From Hippopus hippopus (lineage: Eukaryota > Mollusca > Bivalvia > Cardiida > Cardiidae): a stretch of 64,000 bases of DNA. Below, in pieces: positions 20,951 to 32,425 of the stretch (position 1 is its first letter; each line of letters begins with the position of its first letter). A model generated the notes under the pieces. That model did not search any database. It was not told the DNA's origin and was given only the letters and a program-made list of their open reading frames with translations. The translations under genes were made by a program, and so were the position numbers. The stretch is from positions 22,943,881 through 23,007,880 of the forward strand of contig OX328096.1 of assembly GCA_946811185.2 (NCBI GenBank), written 5' to 3'.

Positions 20951-21142
20951 TTCACCCTTAGGCTTCTAAGCGGGACTCAACGACCTCTTGCGGACAATGA
21001 AGATCAAGATCAGACTGCACAGAACGTGCAGTCTGATCTTGGATCTACATTGTCCGATTAGGATATCTTTCCCCCAAGAAAATACTACCGGCTTGAAAGA
21101 TTTATTTTACTAATGAAGCAGGATGAGGATAGCGTTACTTAA
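20951..21142. mobile_element. Family C MITE nested in family A
   Basis: It starts TTCACCCTTAGGCTTCTAAG and ends at TTAA 21139-21142. The core is the hairpin AAGATCAGACTGCAC-AGAAC-GTGCAGTCTGATCTT. Confidence 0.8.
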
Positions 21143-21310
21143 ATCAAGAGTTTTTGTCTTTGAAAGGGTAGAAAAATCATTGTGGTAATAAGGAAAACAA
21201 GCTAGTTACCAGCAGCTTCTCCCTTTCTCTACAAGATGCTTTCAAAAGTCGTTTTTTCCATGGTCATGAAAACATGGGATTGTGAGGTAAAGGGTTGAAC
21301 CTAAAAACTC

Positions 21311-21380
21311 ATATGACAGTGTAGACTAAGCTCAACCTGGACAGAACGTGCAGTCTGATCTGGCATCTACACCGTCCGCT
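21311..21380. repeat. Family C hairpin core, diverged
   Basis: ATGACAGTGTAGACTAAGCT to GGCATCTACACCGTCCGC. Confidence 0.6.
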
Positions 21381-21692
21381 ACTTTGTAACATGCTGTCGT
21401 CATAACAACGTAGTACTTTCACTATTTCCGCTGTTTTTTCCTGGAAAGACTAATTTCATTAATTCCACGGCGTAAAGGGTGAATATTTATTGATGTTAAT
21501 GCTTACCGTACTTTTTTTTTTTTATTCTTTTTTTTAGTGTTAGCTCTGTTTTAACTTATTACCATTTATCAAAAAAACCCGTCTTGTGAACAGAACAGAA
21601 CAGACATTTTATTTCATTACTTAGGCCTCCGGTCCATTATACAACAGACAACAATAATAATGTATCGAGCGAAATATATGGACGTAAATGTG

Positions 21693-21880
21693 TTAACTCT
21701 GCCAAACTACAAAATATGTAGACTTGTCTAAATTGAAAGCATTAGCTGACAACAATTCAGATATCACTCAAATGAACTTGTTTTTTAATATGATAGAAAA
21801 CACGGTGAGAAAAGGAGAAAACGCTGGTTACCGGTGTTTTCTCCTTTCCCACAATGCCCTCAAAAGGCTTCCTGTAACGT
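21693..21880. mobile_element. Family A MITE, right end truncated
   Basis: TTAACTCTGCCAAACTACAA begins it and the hairpin is AAACGCTGGTTACCGGTGTT. It stops near CTTCCTGTAACG. Confidence 0.75.
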
Positions 21881-22046
21881 AACAGAATATTATTTTGCTA
21901 AAAGTAAGATACACGTATGTCATTTTTCGCCATCGTACTCGCTCTAGATCTCTTAATGTTTTATGATTATTGTTGCTAATTTTTGGGACTATGTGCAACT
22001 GTATACATTGTCTGGAAACAAACGGTTTTTTTTCCTGCTCTGTTAA

Positions 22047-22074
22047 AAAAAAAAAAAACGGGGGGGGGGGGGGC
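22047..22074. repeat. Poly-A followed by poly-G
   Basis: Twelve A, one C, then a run of fourteen G. Length is prone to sequencing error. Confidence 0.8.
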
Positions 22075-22193
22075 GTGTCACTTGCGTGGAATAGATCAGA
22101 CTGATGAGAACATGAAGTCAGATCTTCAATCTACATGTAATCTGCTCGATTATTTTACATTCTCTTGTTTAGAAAATACATTCTTAGCCCTTT

Positions 22194-22414
22194 ACTTCCC
22201 GAAAAAAAATTTACACTATCCCAAACTGAAAGCATTTGCAGGTGACAAATTAAATGCTGCTCAAACTAAAAGATTTGTATTTTAAAGGATAGAAAACATT
22301 GAGGGAACAGAAGAAAATGCTGGATACCAGCATTTTCTTCTGTTCCCACAATGCTTTCAAAATCTATTCCTCCTCAGGGTCGTTGAAACACGAGATTGTT
22401 TGATAAAGGTGTAA
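22194..22414. mobile_element. Family A MITE
   Basis: TTAGCCCTTTACTTCCCG begins it and GATTGTTTGATAAAGGTGTA ends it, with a strong hairpin GAAAATGCTGGATACCAGCA. Confidence 0.8.
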
Positions 22415-22590
22415 AGGTTACAATTTCTGTGGACTATTTGAATTATCCTTCGGTGCCATGGTAAAAAAGTCCATTATGTTTGAGCATAGGCCTCTGAAAC
22501 TCCATTGGTCTATCAAGGGATAACGAAATTTTCATTATCGGACAATGTTACTATAAATAGCACATTGGGGATTCCCTCTGTATCCTGTGG

Positions 22591-22863
22591 TTTGAGCTAC
22601 GCTCTGGCAAAGGGTGGTTTAATATAATGCGTGATGCATTACATGCATACCAAGTAGGTCATTACATTATCATGGATCCACAAAGTCCATTTTGTCTAGC
22701 AACCGACTGAATCAAGGGGTATACTGGTCCTTCAACATGTTGAAAATTGACCATTAGCAAAAAATTATGGACCCATGTCAGCCTGCGCAGACTGCGCAGG
22801 TTGACCCGAGTCGATAATTTTTAAAAAAGCATTGAACCCCTTTTTCATAAAACATGACTCATT
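22591..22863. mobile_element. Family B MITE
   Basis: GAGCTACGCTCTGGCAAAGG to CATAAAACATGACTCAT, hairpin GTCAGCCTGCGCAGACTGCG. Confidence 0.8.
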
Positions 22864-22965
22864 TTATTTAGCTGTGTTGGTGTTAATGATTATAATTCTG
22901 CTAATAAAGCTGTGTCTATTCCTATCTATTCCGGTCGTTAATGTGTTTCTATTTTGAGATTGTCC

Positions 22966-23245
22966 ATTGACAGTTACTTCTCAATACCTAAAAAATGTTA
23001 AACGCCCAGTAGCGGCCAAAAGTAAACAATAAGCGTGTTAGAATGTATTTAAATTTGAATGATACCAATTAAAAGTATGGCAATTATGGTGAGGATGACA
23101 ATCTGTTACTGTATGGTCAGTCCATGAGTTACTTGGTGGCAGAAAAAAATGAATTTAAATCTAGTTAAAGAGTTGCCAAGTCGGTCTATCTTTTGTTCAC
23201 CTTTTACCTGATTCTAAAATTCATTTTTCTACCAGCGTCTAATGC
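22966..23245. repeat. Family I repeat
   Basis: TTAAACGCCCAGTAGCGGCC and GATGACAATCTGTTACTG recur at 26185-26340. Confidence 0.6.
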
Positions 23246-23444
23246 TTTGTTATTAATAGTTAATGGTGAAATGGTGACTATTCAATTTCGGCTTTTAGGG
23301 GCACTTAGAATAAACATATCCACATTTTTTACCAATCACAAATTTCCCTATACTCATTTATTATCAGTATCAAACAGTAGGTAAAACGCCAGCACATTCA
23401 GCTGCGCCGAAAAAGCAGTGGGATTGGGAAATGATAATTAACAG

Positions 23445-23776
23445 TTAAACATACATCTTCACTCGTTTTCATCCAGTTTTTTAACCCTTTTTTATGAAAC
23501 TATAATCACTCTTGTATCTTCATGCCAAATAATGCCCCTGATGGTTGCAAGGTTGCACAGATTACGGCAGATAGAAAATGCATTTCATTCTATTGCGGCT
23601 AGCCATAGACATAACAACCACAGTTTCCGGTTTAAATTGAAGACAAATCCCTACAGTTTCTGTACCCCATACACCTTATATTGATTTTTTATCTACGTTT
23701 AAACAGCTGACTAGATTATAACACCGTGAAGCTTTAACAGCGTTTGTTTACTCTGGCTGAAAAGATGTCTCTTTAA
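23445..23776. mobile_element. Family E MITE
   Basis: TTAAACATACATCTTCACTC to AAAGATGTCTCTTTAA. It has the same interior as the nested copy, including GCCCCTGATGGTTGCAAGGT, with scattered substitutions. Confidence 0.85.
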
Positions 23777-23919
23777 AACTCAGTTTTAACGTGTTTTTTT
23801 TATTGGCTATCAAATGCAAATGGCTGGTTTTTTTTAATTTGTACTTAAAAGCACATAGCCATTAAAAGAAATACCACTTATCCCTTTCAGCACCATAGGC
23901 GAAAACATGGGCTTTAGCG

Positions 23920-23985
23920 GATGGAATAGATCAAGATCAGACTGCGCAGAATGTGCAATCTGTTCTTGGATCTATGCCGTCCGCT
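23920..23985. repeat. Family C hairpin core
   Basis: GCGGATGGAATAGATCAAGA to TTGGATCTATGCCGTCCGC. Confidence 0.7.
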
Positions 23986-24720
23986 CGCAAAGTAAAGCTT
24001 GTAAATATTTCAACGTAGGCTAATAATTCGAAGACCCACTTTTCATGGTTCGTTCGACCGTGTTAACTGATTTATCATCGCGAGAAAAGCATACTTTTCT
24101 GTATATTTTACATCGGAAGAATTGGGTGGGGAACTGACAGTGACCTTCGTTTCTTCTGCCTCGCCAGTTGAGTACAGTCGGTATTCCTTATATCAGTTCT
24201 TGGAGACGCAGACTGAACCCTTGAAATACGGTCTAACTTAGATTTCCTCGCAAAATGACCTTTAAAGCGGAACGTGTTCACGCAGTTTATGATTTCGCGC
24301 GGCACGGTGAAACTATCCAAATACTACTCAACTATTTCCTTCGTGAAGTAATAATATTCCTTCTTAGTGCTCCAGATTAAATTTCAAAAGGATAAACAAG
24401 CCCGGAAGAACGAACCTAGACGAACGAGCCCGGACGAACAAGCCCAGAGACGAATACGCCCGTTCCCATGCGCACTAGGTTGCGCAAAGAAACTACCGAA
24501 AACGCCCTTAATACTGTTCCACAAAGCCGCTTTTCAAGAATTTGAGTCCTTTGATTTCTCTAGGATTTGACCTGGCGACCTACAGTTTGACCAAACGTGA
24601 CTTATTTTCAACATGTTCGAGATACTATCTGGTCAAGATTCACTAGCTTATGACAGAAAATATGGCCTCTAGAATTAACATAATCTTTATCTAATATCTA
24701 CCCACCAAGATGATATAGCT
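23986..24720. other. Repeat-poor stretch with raised GC
   Basis: Minus-strand 24320-24108 is open for about 70 codons (RIIPRT-type basic sequence, KKRRSLSVPHP) but has no ATG and no convincing acceptor. Plus-strand 24398-24465 holds irregular AGCCCGGACGAAC repeats. It could hold an exon, but I do not call one. Confidence 0.3.
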
Positions 24721-24931
24721 ATAACCAACTGATTATATAGGACGACATCGAACAGCATGAACACACTGTGGGAAAAGGAGAAAATGCTAGTCACCAGCAT
24801 TTTTTCCTTTTCCGACAACTTTTCCTACGTTTTCAAAGGCATATCCATTCATTCGTAAAACATCTAATTTGTCGTCTGCAAATGCTTTCAATTTGGCCAG
24901 TCGGAAATTTGTTGACTTGGTACAGAGTTAA
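24721..24931. mobile_element. Family A MITE
   Basis: It ends TTGGTACAGAGTTAA and contains GTCGTCTGCAAATGCTTTCA. The left end is decayed. Confidence 0.7.
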
Positions 24932-24980
24932 CTAGCAAGTGGAAGTCTGTAAGAGGGACAAGTGGACAGAGAGAAAAACA

Positions 24981-25176
24981 ATCCGCGCGGGCTGACCTGG
25001 GTCGAAACTTTTTGCTATTGGTCGATTTTCTACATGCCAAAGGACCAGTGTACCTCATGATTCAGTCAGTTGTTAGACTAAATGGATTTTATGGATCCAG
25101 TATTATGTGATGACTTGCTTTGTATAATGTATTACGGAGATGCATTGAACCCTGTTACTTGCCAGAGCATGGCTCA
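24981..25176. mobile_element. Partial family B MITE
   Basis: GCGGGCTGACCTGGGTCGAA to TTGCCAGAGCATGGCTCAT. Confidence 0.75.
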
Positions 25177-25420
25177 TTTATTTGGCGCTTTGGCTTTTAA
25201 TGCTGAAGCCCTTAATTTCGCCTGGCTATGCAGCTGTACTCGTTCATGGTTTTGAATGAAATGGTGGACTGTGTAGATTAAGATCAGACTACGCTCTACA
25301 CAGTCCTAAAAAGCGACTCGTGCTGCCTTGAACGGCGAGAGAGTTAACCTTTTCAGCACCAAATGTATAAACTTCACTTCTTTCTACGGCTCAAAATTCA
25401 ATGTAAATTTATAAAATCCA

Positions 25421-25811
25421 AGGCCAGATTCACGAAAAAACTTAAGTCTCTTATTTTGCTCAAGTCGGCTAACAGACTCATTTTCCAACTTAAGTTCACT
25501 TTGTTATTTCAGACGCATTTCACTAACATTAACAGACTTTAGAAACATTCTCGAAACCTAAACTGACACAGCGTTTCAGATTCAGCTCAGCAAAATAATG
25601 GACTTCAGTCATTTTAACAAGCTTAAGTCCATTATTTTGCTGAGTTGAGTTTTAAATGTTGTGTCAACTTAGGATTTAAGAATGTTTCTTCAGTTTGTTA
25701 ATATTAGCAAAATCGGTTTCAAGTAACAAATTCAACTTAAGTCAGAAATGGGGTCCGTCAGCAGACTTGAGCAAACTAAGAGAGTTAAGTTTTTTCGTGA
25801 AACCTGGCCCT
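25421..25811. mobile_element. Family H, 390-bp inverted-repeat element
   Basis: GGCCAGATTCACGAAAAAAC on the left pairs with GTTTTTTCGTGAAACCTGGCC on the right. The two arms pair through most of their length around ATAATGGACTTCAGTC. Confidence 0.8.
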
Positions 25812-25837
25812 GGATCTTAATGGCTTGATAAAAAAGG

Positions 25838-25912
25838 CGGACGGTAAAGATCCAAGATCAGACTGCAAGTAATGTGCAGTCTGATCTTGATCTGTGCTGC
25901 ACGCAAAAGCCC
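25838..25912. repeat. Family C hairpin core
   Basis: GGCGGACGGTAAAGATCCAA to TTGATCTGTGCTGCACGC. It follows family H directly. Confidence 0.7.
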
Positions 25913-26184
25913 CTGTTTTCCCTAATGGTGCTGAAAGAGTAACAACTGTACCAGAAGTAAAAATCAAAGTACTGAAAGTACTGACAGACTAGCGAATTTG
26001 AAATAAGTGGCTATGGTAAATATAAAACTTGGTTGGTTTATACAAGATTAAAGAAAAATTGTCAAATTCTGTTATTGAGTCCGTTCTAGTTCCATCAGTT
26101 CATTCCGGTTATTAAGTCCAATCCGGTCTGATCCAGATCCGGTTCAATCTATTTACTTTTTACCCAAAGCTCTTGACTATTTAC

Positions 26185-26585
26185 TTCTCAAAACAGTTTG
26201 TTAAACGCCCAGTAAAAGCCAAAATATCAAAGCAGGTGTCATAATACATTTGAATTTAAATCATACTATTTAAAAGTATGGAAAATATTGTGGAGATGAC
26301 AGTCTGTTATCGTGTGGTAAGGCCATATGTGAGTCGCTGGCAGAAAAAAAAAGTTTCAAAATCAGGCAAAAAGTAAACAAAAGACACAGCTACCTGGCAG
26401 GTTTTAACCTAGTTTTGAAATTAATTTCTCTGTCAGCGACTATTACTTGGACCGACCGTACAATGACAGATTGTCATTTTCAAAATAGTTTCTATACTTA
26501 TAAATGGTATGATATAAATTCAAATGCATTTAAACACCTGCTTTATTTACATTTGGCCTTTATTGCTACTTTAACTTTCTATTAA
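26185..26585. mobile_element. Family I inverted-repeat element
   Basis: ATACATTTGAATTTAAATCA at 26248 is mirrored by ATATAAATTCAAATGCATTT at 26513, and AGCAGGTGTCATAA by AAACACCTGC. Confidence 0.65.
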
Positions 26586-27467
26586 AAACAGATTATTTCG
26601 TTGAAATGATATCTCCCGCCTAAAAAGACCTCTTTTGATAAAAACATATAAGATGTATTGTGTTTTACATGTATACGTGGCCTTTTTGTTATTGGTCCAC
26701 AATGAAATTATCCATTGAGCCCCCCTTTTTCCATAACATAGCATTTCATTTGATAATCAAAGCGTTGAAAACGCTGTAGTGATATTTGTCAAGGAAGCCA
26801 TCGTGTTGAATTAATAATTTGAAAGAAAAAGAGAAATATTATTGAAATATTGGCTTGAAAGTCAACCTGCAAAGCAAATGAATACCTTTGTTGGTTGAAG
26901 GGAGAGTACTCATGACAAAGTTGGGATTATTTGTGTATTGGTGGTCTCCCTTTGATCATTAGGTTGAGTCAGGAGTAACGTCCCTTGACAGTAGGATGCA
27001 TGATGTGTAGAGAGAGAAACCATGTGAATATATCGGATAAAATTAAGTTTGTATCTGAAAACTATGATTTTGAAATATCTTTGGCCGTTAACATTTAATT
27101 CCCAACACGACAATCAATTATTTCGATCTATAAATATTCATGCCCAATCAAATAGAGTAGCACGCAATCATTGGATGAACAAGCCATGGGACGAACTGGT
27201 TTTGGAACGAAAAAGCCCAGGACCAAGTGATCGGTAGACAAATTCTGTATCATTGCTCCAATGAGCGAGTGAAGCTATTTTCAATCAAAAATTAGTATTT
27301 CCAGGATCGATGGCCTCACTTAGTGTATTTTAACATGCCATTTCCAATTACATATCTGAGTGCTACCGAAAAACTCATTTGTCTGAGAAAAATTGAGTTT
27401 AATTGGGTTTATTTCCTTCGGCTTTGCACAAATTACGATACATGGTCTTCAAAATTCAATATTGAAC
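26586..27467. other. No gene or recognised repeat
   Basis: AT-rich sequence between family I and family J. Short open frames have no coding signature. Confidence 0.5.
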
Positions 27468-27472
27468 TCATA

Positions 27473-28139
27473 CAGGGTCCAAAAAATCCACTCGTCCGCT
27501 CGTATTTACGAGTAAGAAATGGATGAGGACGAGTGAAATATCACTCATACTCGTCCGGCAGGACGAGTGGTGAATAGGAGATAGTAAAACAAGTTTTTCA
27601 GATGAATTTTTAACTTACACGAGACAAAACGGCCATTCAGTTATTGAATAAGCAAATTAAGGGTATTCAGGAAATCAAATTTTGAAACAGAACATAAAAC
27701 GTGCTGGTCCCCGCCCCAAATAAAGACCGGTTTCAAGTCAGCCGAATGATATAACCCGGGACCTTTCATTGCAAACAAAAATCTCATAATATGCTTCGGG
27801 TATACCTAATTCAATCTGACCGACTTTGCTAATTATTAAAACGAACGATATTAACATTAACGCAAATACTTTCCCGAAACCAGTTCGAAAAACTGTGTTG
27901 TTTTGGCTTTACTAATTTCTGTAAATTGACCGGATAACTGGTACCGGTTTTTAAAACCCGGTATTTAAGGTTCGTTGTAACGTTTCCGTTTCGTCTGAAA
28001 AAAAAAACCAAACCGTCAGAGTCCAATTATTGGAAGGGTTTTTCTCGGCGGACGAGTAAGGATCAAAGCAGGGCAAGTGTTTTTTCAAAGTCACTTGTCC
28101 TGCAGGACGAGTGCCTTTTCTGGAAATTTTTGGACCCTG
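27473..28139. mobile_element. Family J, 667-bp DNA transposon relic with 5-bp TSD
   Basis: It starts CAGGGTCCAAAAAATCCACT and ends AATTTTTGGACCCTG. TCATA lies directly on both sides (27468-27472 and 28140-28144). Subterminal CACTCGTCC motifs recur. CAGGG ends suggest hAT-like; there is no transposase frame. Confidence 0.8.
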
Positions 28140-28394
28140 TCATAGTGGTATTGTCTTCGACAAATACCACAAAAAGGAATAATTATTGTCTGTGGCTTAT
28201 GATAAACAAGATAAACGTGCTGTTTCATAAAATATTGTCCTGTAGTTAAAGAGATATCAGTCCATAATGGAAATAAACATCAGGCCCCCTTTTTCGATGA
28301 CACAGCATCAAATGGAAAAAAAATCGTTATCGGCGGACTATCGTAAGGAATACATGTATGAAGTTCTATCAATTTTCATCAAGGATTTTAAAAG

Positions 28395-28590
28395 ATGTCT
28401 GTCCGGAGAGACGAACGGACAGATAGTGTAGATCAAGATCAGACTGCACAGACTGTACAGTCTGATCTTGGATCTACACTATCCGATAAAGGGATATTTT
28501 TCTCAAAAATGTAACTTTCAAATAGCAATATTCAGGTTTTTACCATCAGCTTGAAAGTTTTATTTAACTTTTTTTAGCAGGTTAAGGATG
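28395..28590. mobile_element. Family C MITE, ends decayed
   Basis: The hairpin core 28425-28488 is nearly perfect (AGTGTAGATCAAGATCAGAC and its complement). The body TAGCAATATTCAGGTTTTTACC and TAGCAGGTTAAGG follow. Confidence 0.75.
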
Positions 28591-28640
28591 AAATTGGATT
28601 ATATAGTTAATCAAAAGCACAAGATATAATAGTTAACTAT

Positions 28641-28869
28641 TTAACTCTTTACAAAATGAAAAGTTTTACATCCCTCCAAATTCAAAGCTGTTCAAAACCA
28701 TAAAGTTAAATGTGGCTCAATTGATGAAACCATATTCTAAAAGGGCTGAAAACAATATGGGAAAAGGAGAAAATGCTGGTAACCAGCATTTTCTCCTTTT
28801 CCCGCATTGTTTTCAAAGGGCTTCTTCCCTACTTTCGTGAAAACTCGGGATTGTGTGGTAAAGGGTTAA
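28641..28869. mobile_element. Family A MITE, reference full-length copy (229 bp, TTAA ends)
   Basis: It runs from TTAACTCTTTAC to GGTAAAGGGTTAA. The outer 70-90 bases are imperfect inverted repeats. The centre is a hairpin, GAAAATGCTGG-TAA-CCAGCATTTTC, flanked by GGGAAAAGGA and TCCTTTTCCC. No ORF of its own is visible, so it depends on transposase in trans. TTAA duplication suggests a piggyBac-like enzyme, which is inference. Confidence 0.9.
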
Positions 28870-29435
28870 TATACAAGACGTAACATAACAGTTTAACATA
28901 TCAGTTTCACGTTCACAATGATTTAAATAATGAATGACTGAAGGATTGACAAGGGTTCCCCTATCCAGTGAGGGTTTGTGTAGCTGGGATTTGCTACAAG
29001 TTACCTGGAGGTATCTATTTTTAGATCCATTCATAATTTTTAGTATTGCTGTGTCATTATCTCCCGCTAGATGGCATTCTACAAATACACGTCTATCTAA
29101 TTTGGGCATTCTGGGTACAGAACCAAACTACTTTTCAAACCAACAACCGTTACTTTGAATTTTAAAATGAAATAAACGTTTACTCAATAAAACGCTACCT
29201 GGTGCGATTCATTCAGCTATGATCGGCTAGCATGTAACCTATGCATCGGCCATTTATTAAAATAGCCCCTACATACTTGGGTAATAGGCTAATAGCTTCG
29301 GTATAAGCCCTACTTTTCCCAGGTATGCGGGGATGGGTGATGCGTCACAGCAGACAGGCACTCGTCACAACTCGGCCGATTCCGTACCTACATCTAACCT
29401 CGTCCGTATCAAGGAGATTTCCATTTTGAAATAAG

Positions 29436-29456
29436 AATCACGTGATTCTATATATA
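29436..29456 (+). promoter_or_regulatory. E-box palindrome plus TATA box
   Basis: AATCACGTGATT at 29436-29447 is a perfect palindrome around the E-box CACGTG, and TATATATA follows at 29449-29456. The ATG at 29500 lies 44 bases downstream of the TATA box. The order is that of a core promoter with a bHLH-type site. Confidence 0.45.
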
Positions 29457-29499
29457 GCGCGCCACTGACAGTCGTTTAGCAACGACATAAACAACCTCG

Positions 29500-29893
29500 A
29501 TGAAGTTATTCACATCTGTTTATCTGTCGGTAAAAATTTCAATCGAAATTGATAAACCACGTTAAATAATGAATGTACGAACTGTTTGTCAACTGAACTG
29601 AAATATGGTTAGAAAGGTTTCGATAGAAAATTGAAACTCAAGTTTTCTTTTTTAAGAGGAGCCTTACAATTTTCAGAACGGTTAACCGGCGTATTTCCGG
29701 GTATGTACCGATCTGGTGCATATCAATCCACCAGTTACAGCCGAGGGATATGATGGCTCCCATCACCCGAGGTGTGCCGAATGAGCAGACAGGTCGAATC
29801 TTCGAAGACTATGACATGCGCAGACAACGTTGCTGTGTAGGAATCAGTGATATGAGCCTGATTTGCATAGATCACTTAAGAATTTACATATAA
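29500..29893 (+). CDS. Possible small two-exon gene, 88 residues
   Basis: Exon 29500-29529 encodes MKLFTSVYLS and ends at a GTAAAA donor. A pyrimidine tract and TTTTTTAAG acceptor at 29641-29656 open exon 29657-29893, which stays in frame to TAA. The joined reading includes YVPIWCISIHQ, APITRGVPNEQTGRIFEDYD and RCCVGISDM. I do not recognise the family. A competing acceptor at 29677 puts a stop almost immediately in frame, and other frames of exon 2 are also open for 25-30 codons. The local sequence lacks repeats and has a promoter-like start, so a gene is plausible. Confidence 0.3.
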
Positions 29894-30199
29894 GCAAACA
29901 TCATATACATGTGTACCTTATCAATGACATCTTGTACAGTCTATTACTTTGTAAATCGACGTGTTCAAATCGGGATGGTAGAGATTCTGTGCTTTTTGTC
30001 AAAATTGTCATATATGATAGAATTAAGATTCCTAACAGTAATAAATTATTTTCTGTGAGGCAGTATTTGGCAACTGTGGGGTTTTTTGTTTACATTGAGT
30101 CTGGTTCAATCTGGATGTCTATAGACTAGCTTCGCTAGTCTAATAAAGTTCAAATCCCGTTCAAATGGAATACAGATCAAGACAGATAAATAATTGTAG

Positions 30200-30348
30200 C
30201 CCAAATGATGGGACTTGTCTTCTTTTAAAGGGAAACGTTGTAGTCCAAGAAGAAAACGCAGTTGATCAGCTTTTCTCCTTTTCTTGCCATGTTTTCAAAA
30301 ACCTTCCCATAAATCGTAAAATGACTGGATCATAAAGAAAAGGTTTAA
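30200..30348. mobile_element. Partial family A MITE
   Basis: GGACTTGTCTTCTTTTAAAG and AGCTTTTCTCCTTTTCTTGC are family A. The left arm is missing. Confidence 0.6.
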
Positions 30349-30478
30349 TTTCTTACCATATAGTCCCGTTTTATCCCTTCACCCATCTTCGGTGACCCAG
30401 TTTCGATTCATTTTGTAGTGCATGGAAAGTAACGTAATGCTTCAAACCTGGGTTCCGAAGATGCCTTTCACCGCACAT

Positions 30479-30601
30479 GCCCTGATTTTAACGACCCTGG
30501 CGAAGAGGACTTTGAAAACACTGTGGAAAAAGGAGGAAAAATGCTGAAAATGCAGCAATTTCTCCTTTTCCCACAATGCTTTCTGCTCTTTAAGAGACGA
30601 A
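30479..30601. mobile_element. Partial family A MITE
   Basis: GATTTTAACGACCCTGGCGA, then TTTCTCCTTTTCCCACAATG. Both ends are missing. Confidence 0.65.
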
Positions 30602-30984
30602 TTACATAAGAAAACAACACTGAGACGGACATTTTTAAAACGTTTTGGGAAAGAAGAAAATGGTAAATCTGTTTTCGATGCGTTCGTGGATACATGACAT
30701 CTATAGGGTACACCTTGAACAATTTCGGAAAAGAAAACAAACTAATAATACTTTTTTTTTCTTATTTTTGTTCCGTAAACTAAGATTACATATTCTTTGT
30801 TACCATGTTAGGAAAAAATATGTCAAAGAATGTTTTGATTGTATAATGCTGAGATTGTGGACAAATATCAGCCTGTGGACGCGTGCAGTCTGATCTTGAT
30901 CTACATAATCCGCTTCTCTAGTAGTAGTGTCACTAAACCTAACGAAATATGTTTTGTTGCAAGCAAACATAATAATTCTAATAG

Positions 30985-31176
30985 GATATGGATCACTACG
31001 AAGATGACAAAGAAGCAATGCTGGGAAAAAAAGAAGGGGTGAAAGGCAAAAACTGATAAAAAGTCAACAAAATACTTCGTATTGATATGGATCAATACGA
31101 AGATAACAAAGAAGCAATGCGGGGGGGAGGGGGGGGGGAAAAGCGGTAAAAGGCAAAAACTGATAAAAAGTCAGAA
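30985..31176. repeat. 99-bp tandem duplication with a poly-G tract
   Basis: GATATGGATCACTACGAAGA and GATATGGATCAATACGAAGA begin the two units, and both end AAACTGATAAAAAGTCA. A 19-base G-rich tract in unit 2 replaces GGGAAAAAAAGAAGGGG. Confidence 0.8.
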
Positions 31177-31206
31177 TTAAGAAAAAAATACATATACATG
31201 TATATG

Positions 31207-31453
31207 TGAGCTATGCTCTGTGAAAGGGGGTTTAATGCATCTGCAAAAAGTATCGACCCAGATCAGCCTGCGCAGTCCGCGCAGGCTGACCTGGGCCGAA
31301 ACTTTTTTGCTTTGGTCAGTTTTCTGTATGTCCAAGGACCATTCTACCTCAGGATTCAGTCATCTGTCAGAAGAAATGGATATACTGGATCCATGATTAT
31401 GTGTGACGGCTTGCTTGGGCATAAAGCCCCCTTTTGCCACAGCATGGTTCAAT
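31207..31453. mobile_element. Family B MITE, full length
   Basis: GTGAGCTATGCTCTGTGAAA to GCCACAGCATGGTTCAAT; hairpin CAGATCAGCCTGCGCAGTCC is near perfect. Confidence 0.82.
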
Positions 31454-31568
31454 TATATTTAAAAATAAGGAAAATAGTATAAAGTAAAAAAAAGGAAAAC
31501 GAGTGGAGGAAGGATTGATAAAATTTGAATTAAAGTTGTATTTTTTAGTCTTTTACACAAAATAATCG

Positions 31569-31783
31569 AGCCATACTCAGTGACGAGGGGGATTAATGCG
31601 GCTGCAGAAAGTATCGACCCATGTCGCGCAGGTTGACATGGATCGAAAGTTTTTCTTTTGTGTAAACTTTCTGCTTGTCAAAAGACCGTTCTACATCTCG
31701 ATTCAGTCGTTTGTAAGACAAAATGCGTTGTATTATACATAACGGAGAACCATTGAACCCTGTTTTGCCAGAGCATGGTTCAT
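31569..31783. mobile_element. Family B MITE, short hairpin
   Basis: CGAGCCATACTCAGTGACGA to GCCAGAGCATGGTTCATA. The hairpin has lost its core and reads CATGTCGCGCAGGTTGACAT. Confidence 0.8.
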
Positions 31784-31963
31784 ATAAATTTACATCTAAA
31801 CGCAACTTTCTGCATGTATATCTTTATGTCATATCTCAAGCAAATGGAAAATCATCGAAAAATAAATGAGACCTGACACAAGAATGACCCCCGGCAAATT
31901 GTTTGATGAATAATCTTACGTGCATCACGCACAACATGTAGGGGAGATAACCTCCTCACCACC

Positions 31964-32189
31964 TGACCCTTTACCAAACAAAACCGTGTTTTAACCACCC
32001 TACGAGGAAGGCTTTTGAAATCATAGAGGGAAAAATTACTGGTAACAATCAGTTTCTCCCTTCCCCACAACGTTTTCTACCCTTTTATAGGCATATCTCA
32101 TATCATACTTTGGGCAACATTTTGTTTGTCGTTTGCAAGTGTTTTCGTTGCAGATGAGTCTAAAATTCTGTCGTCTAGTAAAGGGTTAA
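31964..32189. mobile_element. Family A MITE
   Basis: ACCCTTTACCAAACAAAACC to GTCTAGTAAAGGGTTAA. The hairpin is weakened (ACTGGTAACAATCAGT). Confidence 0.8.
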
Positions 32190-32425
32190 ATAGACATTTG
32201 TGTCTTGCATATTAAGAAGTTTTATTTCAGATCATGTTCAAAGTTCAAATGCAATGTATTATGTCGGCAGAACTGTAAAGAAGCTCCCCATACAAATAAC
32301 GTTATACCTTTCGTGTGCTGTGCATGTCAAAAGACGGACGGACAAACAAATGGACAGACTGATTTAGTATAGAGCTCAATCCCCCCCCCCACCTCTCCCC
32401 CTCAAAAAAGAGAAAAAAGTCATGT

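Larger units (their letters stand above)
20886..21298. mobile_element. Family A MITE split by a family C element
   Basis: The left arm is 20886-20950 and the right part 21139-21298; family C sequence fills the gap. The two parts together make one standard family A copy. Confidence 0.75.

Noticed and set aside
24108..24320. Minus-strand coding exon
   Set aside because: Coding-like composition, but no ATG, a stop just upstream and no pyrimidine-rich acceptor.
29678..29893. Acceptor at 29677 for the small gene
   Set aside because: In phase it reads Asn-Gly-stop. The acceptor at 29656, right after the pyrimidine tract, keeps the frame open.
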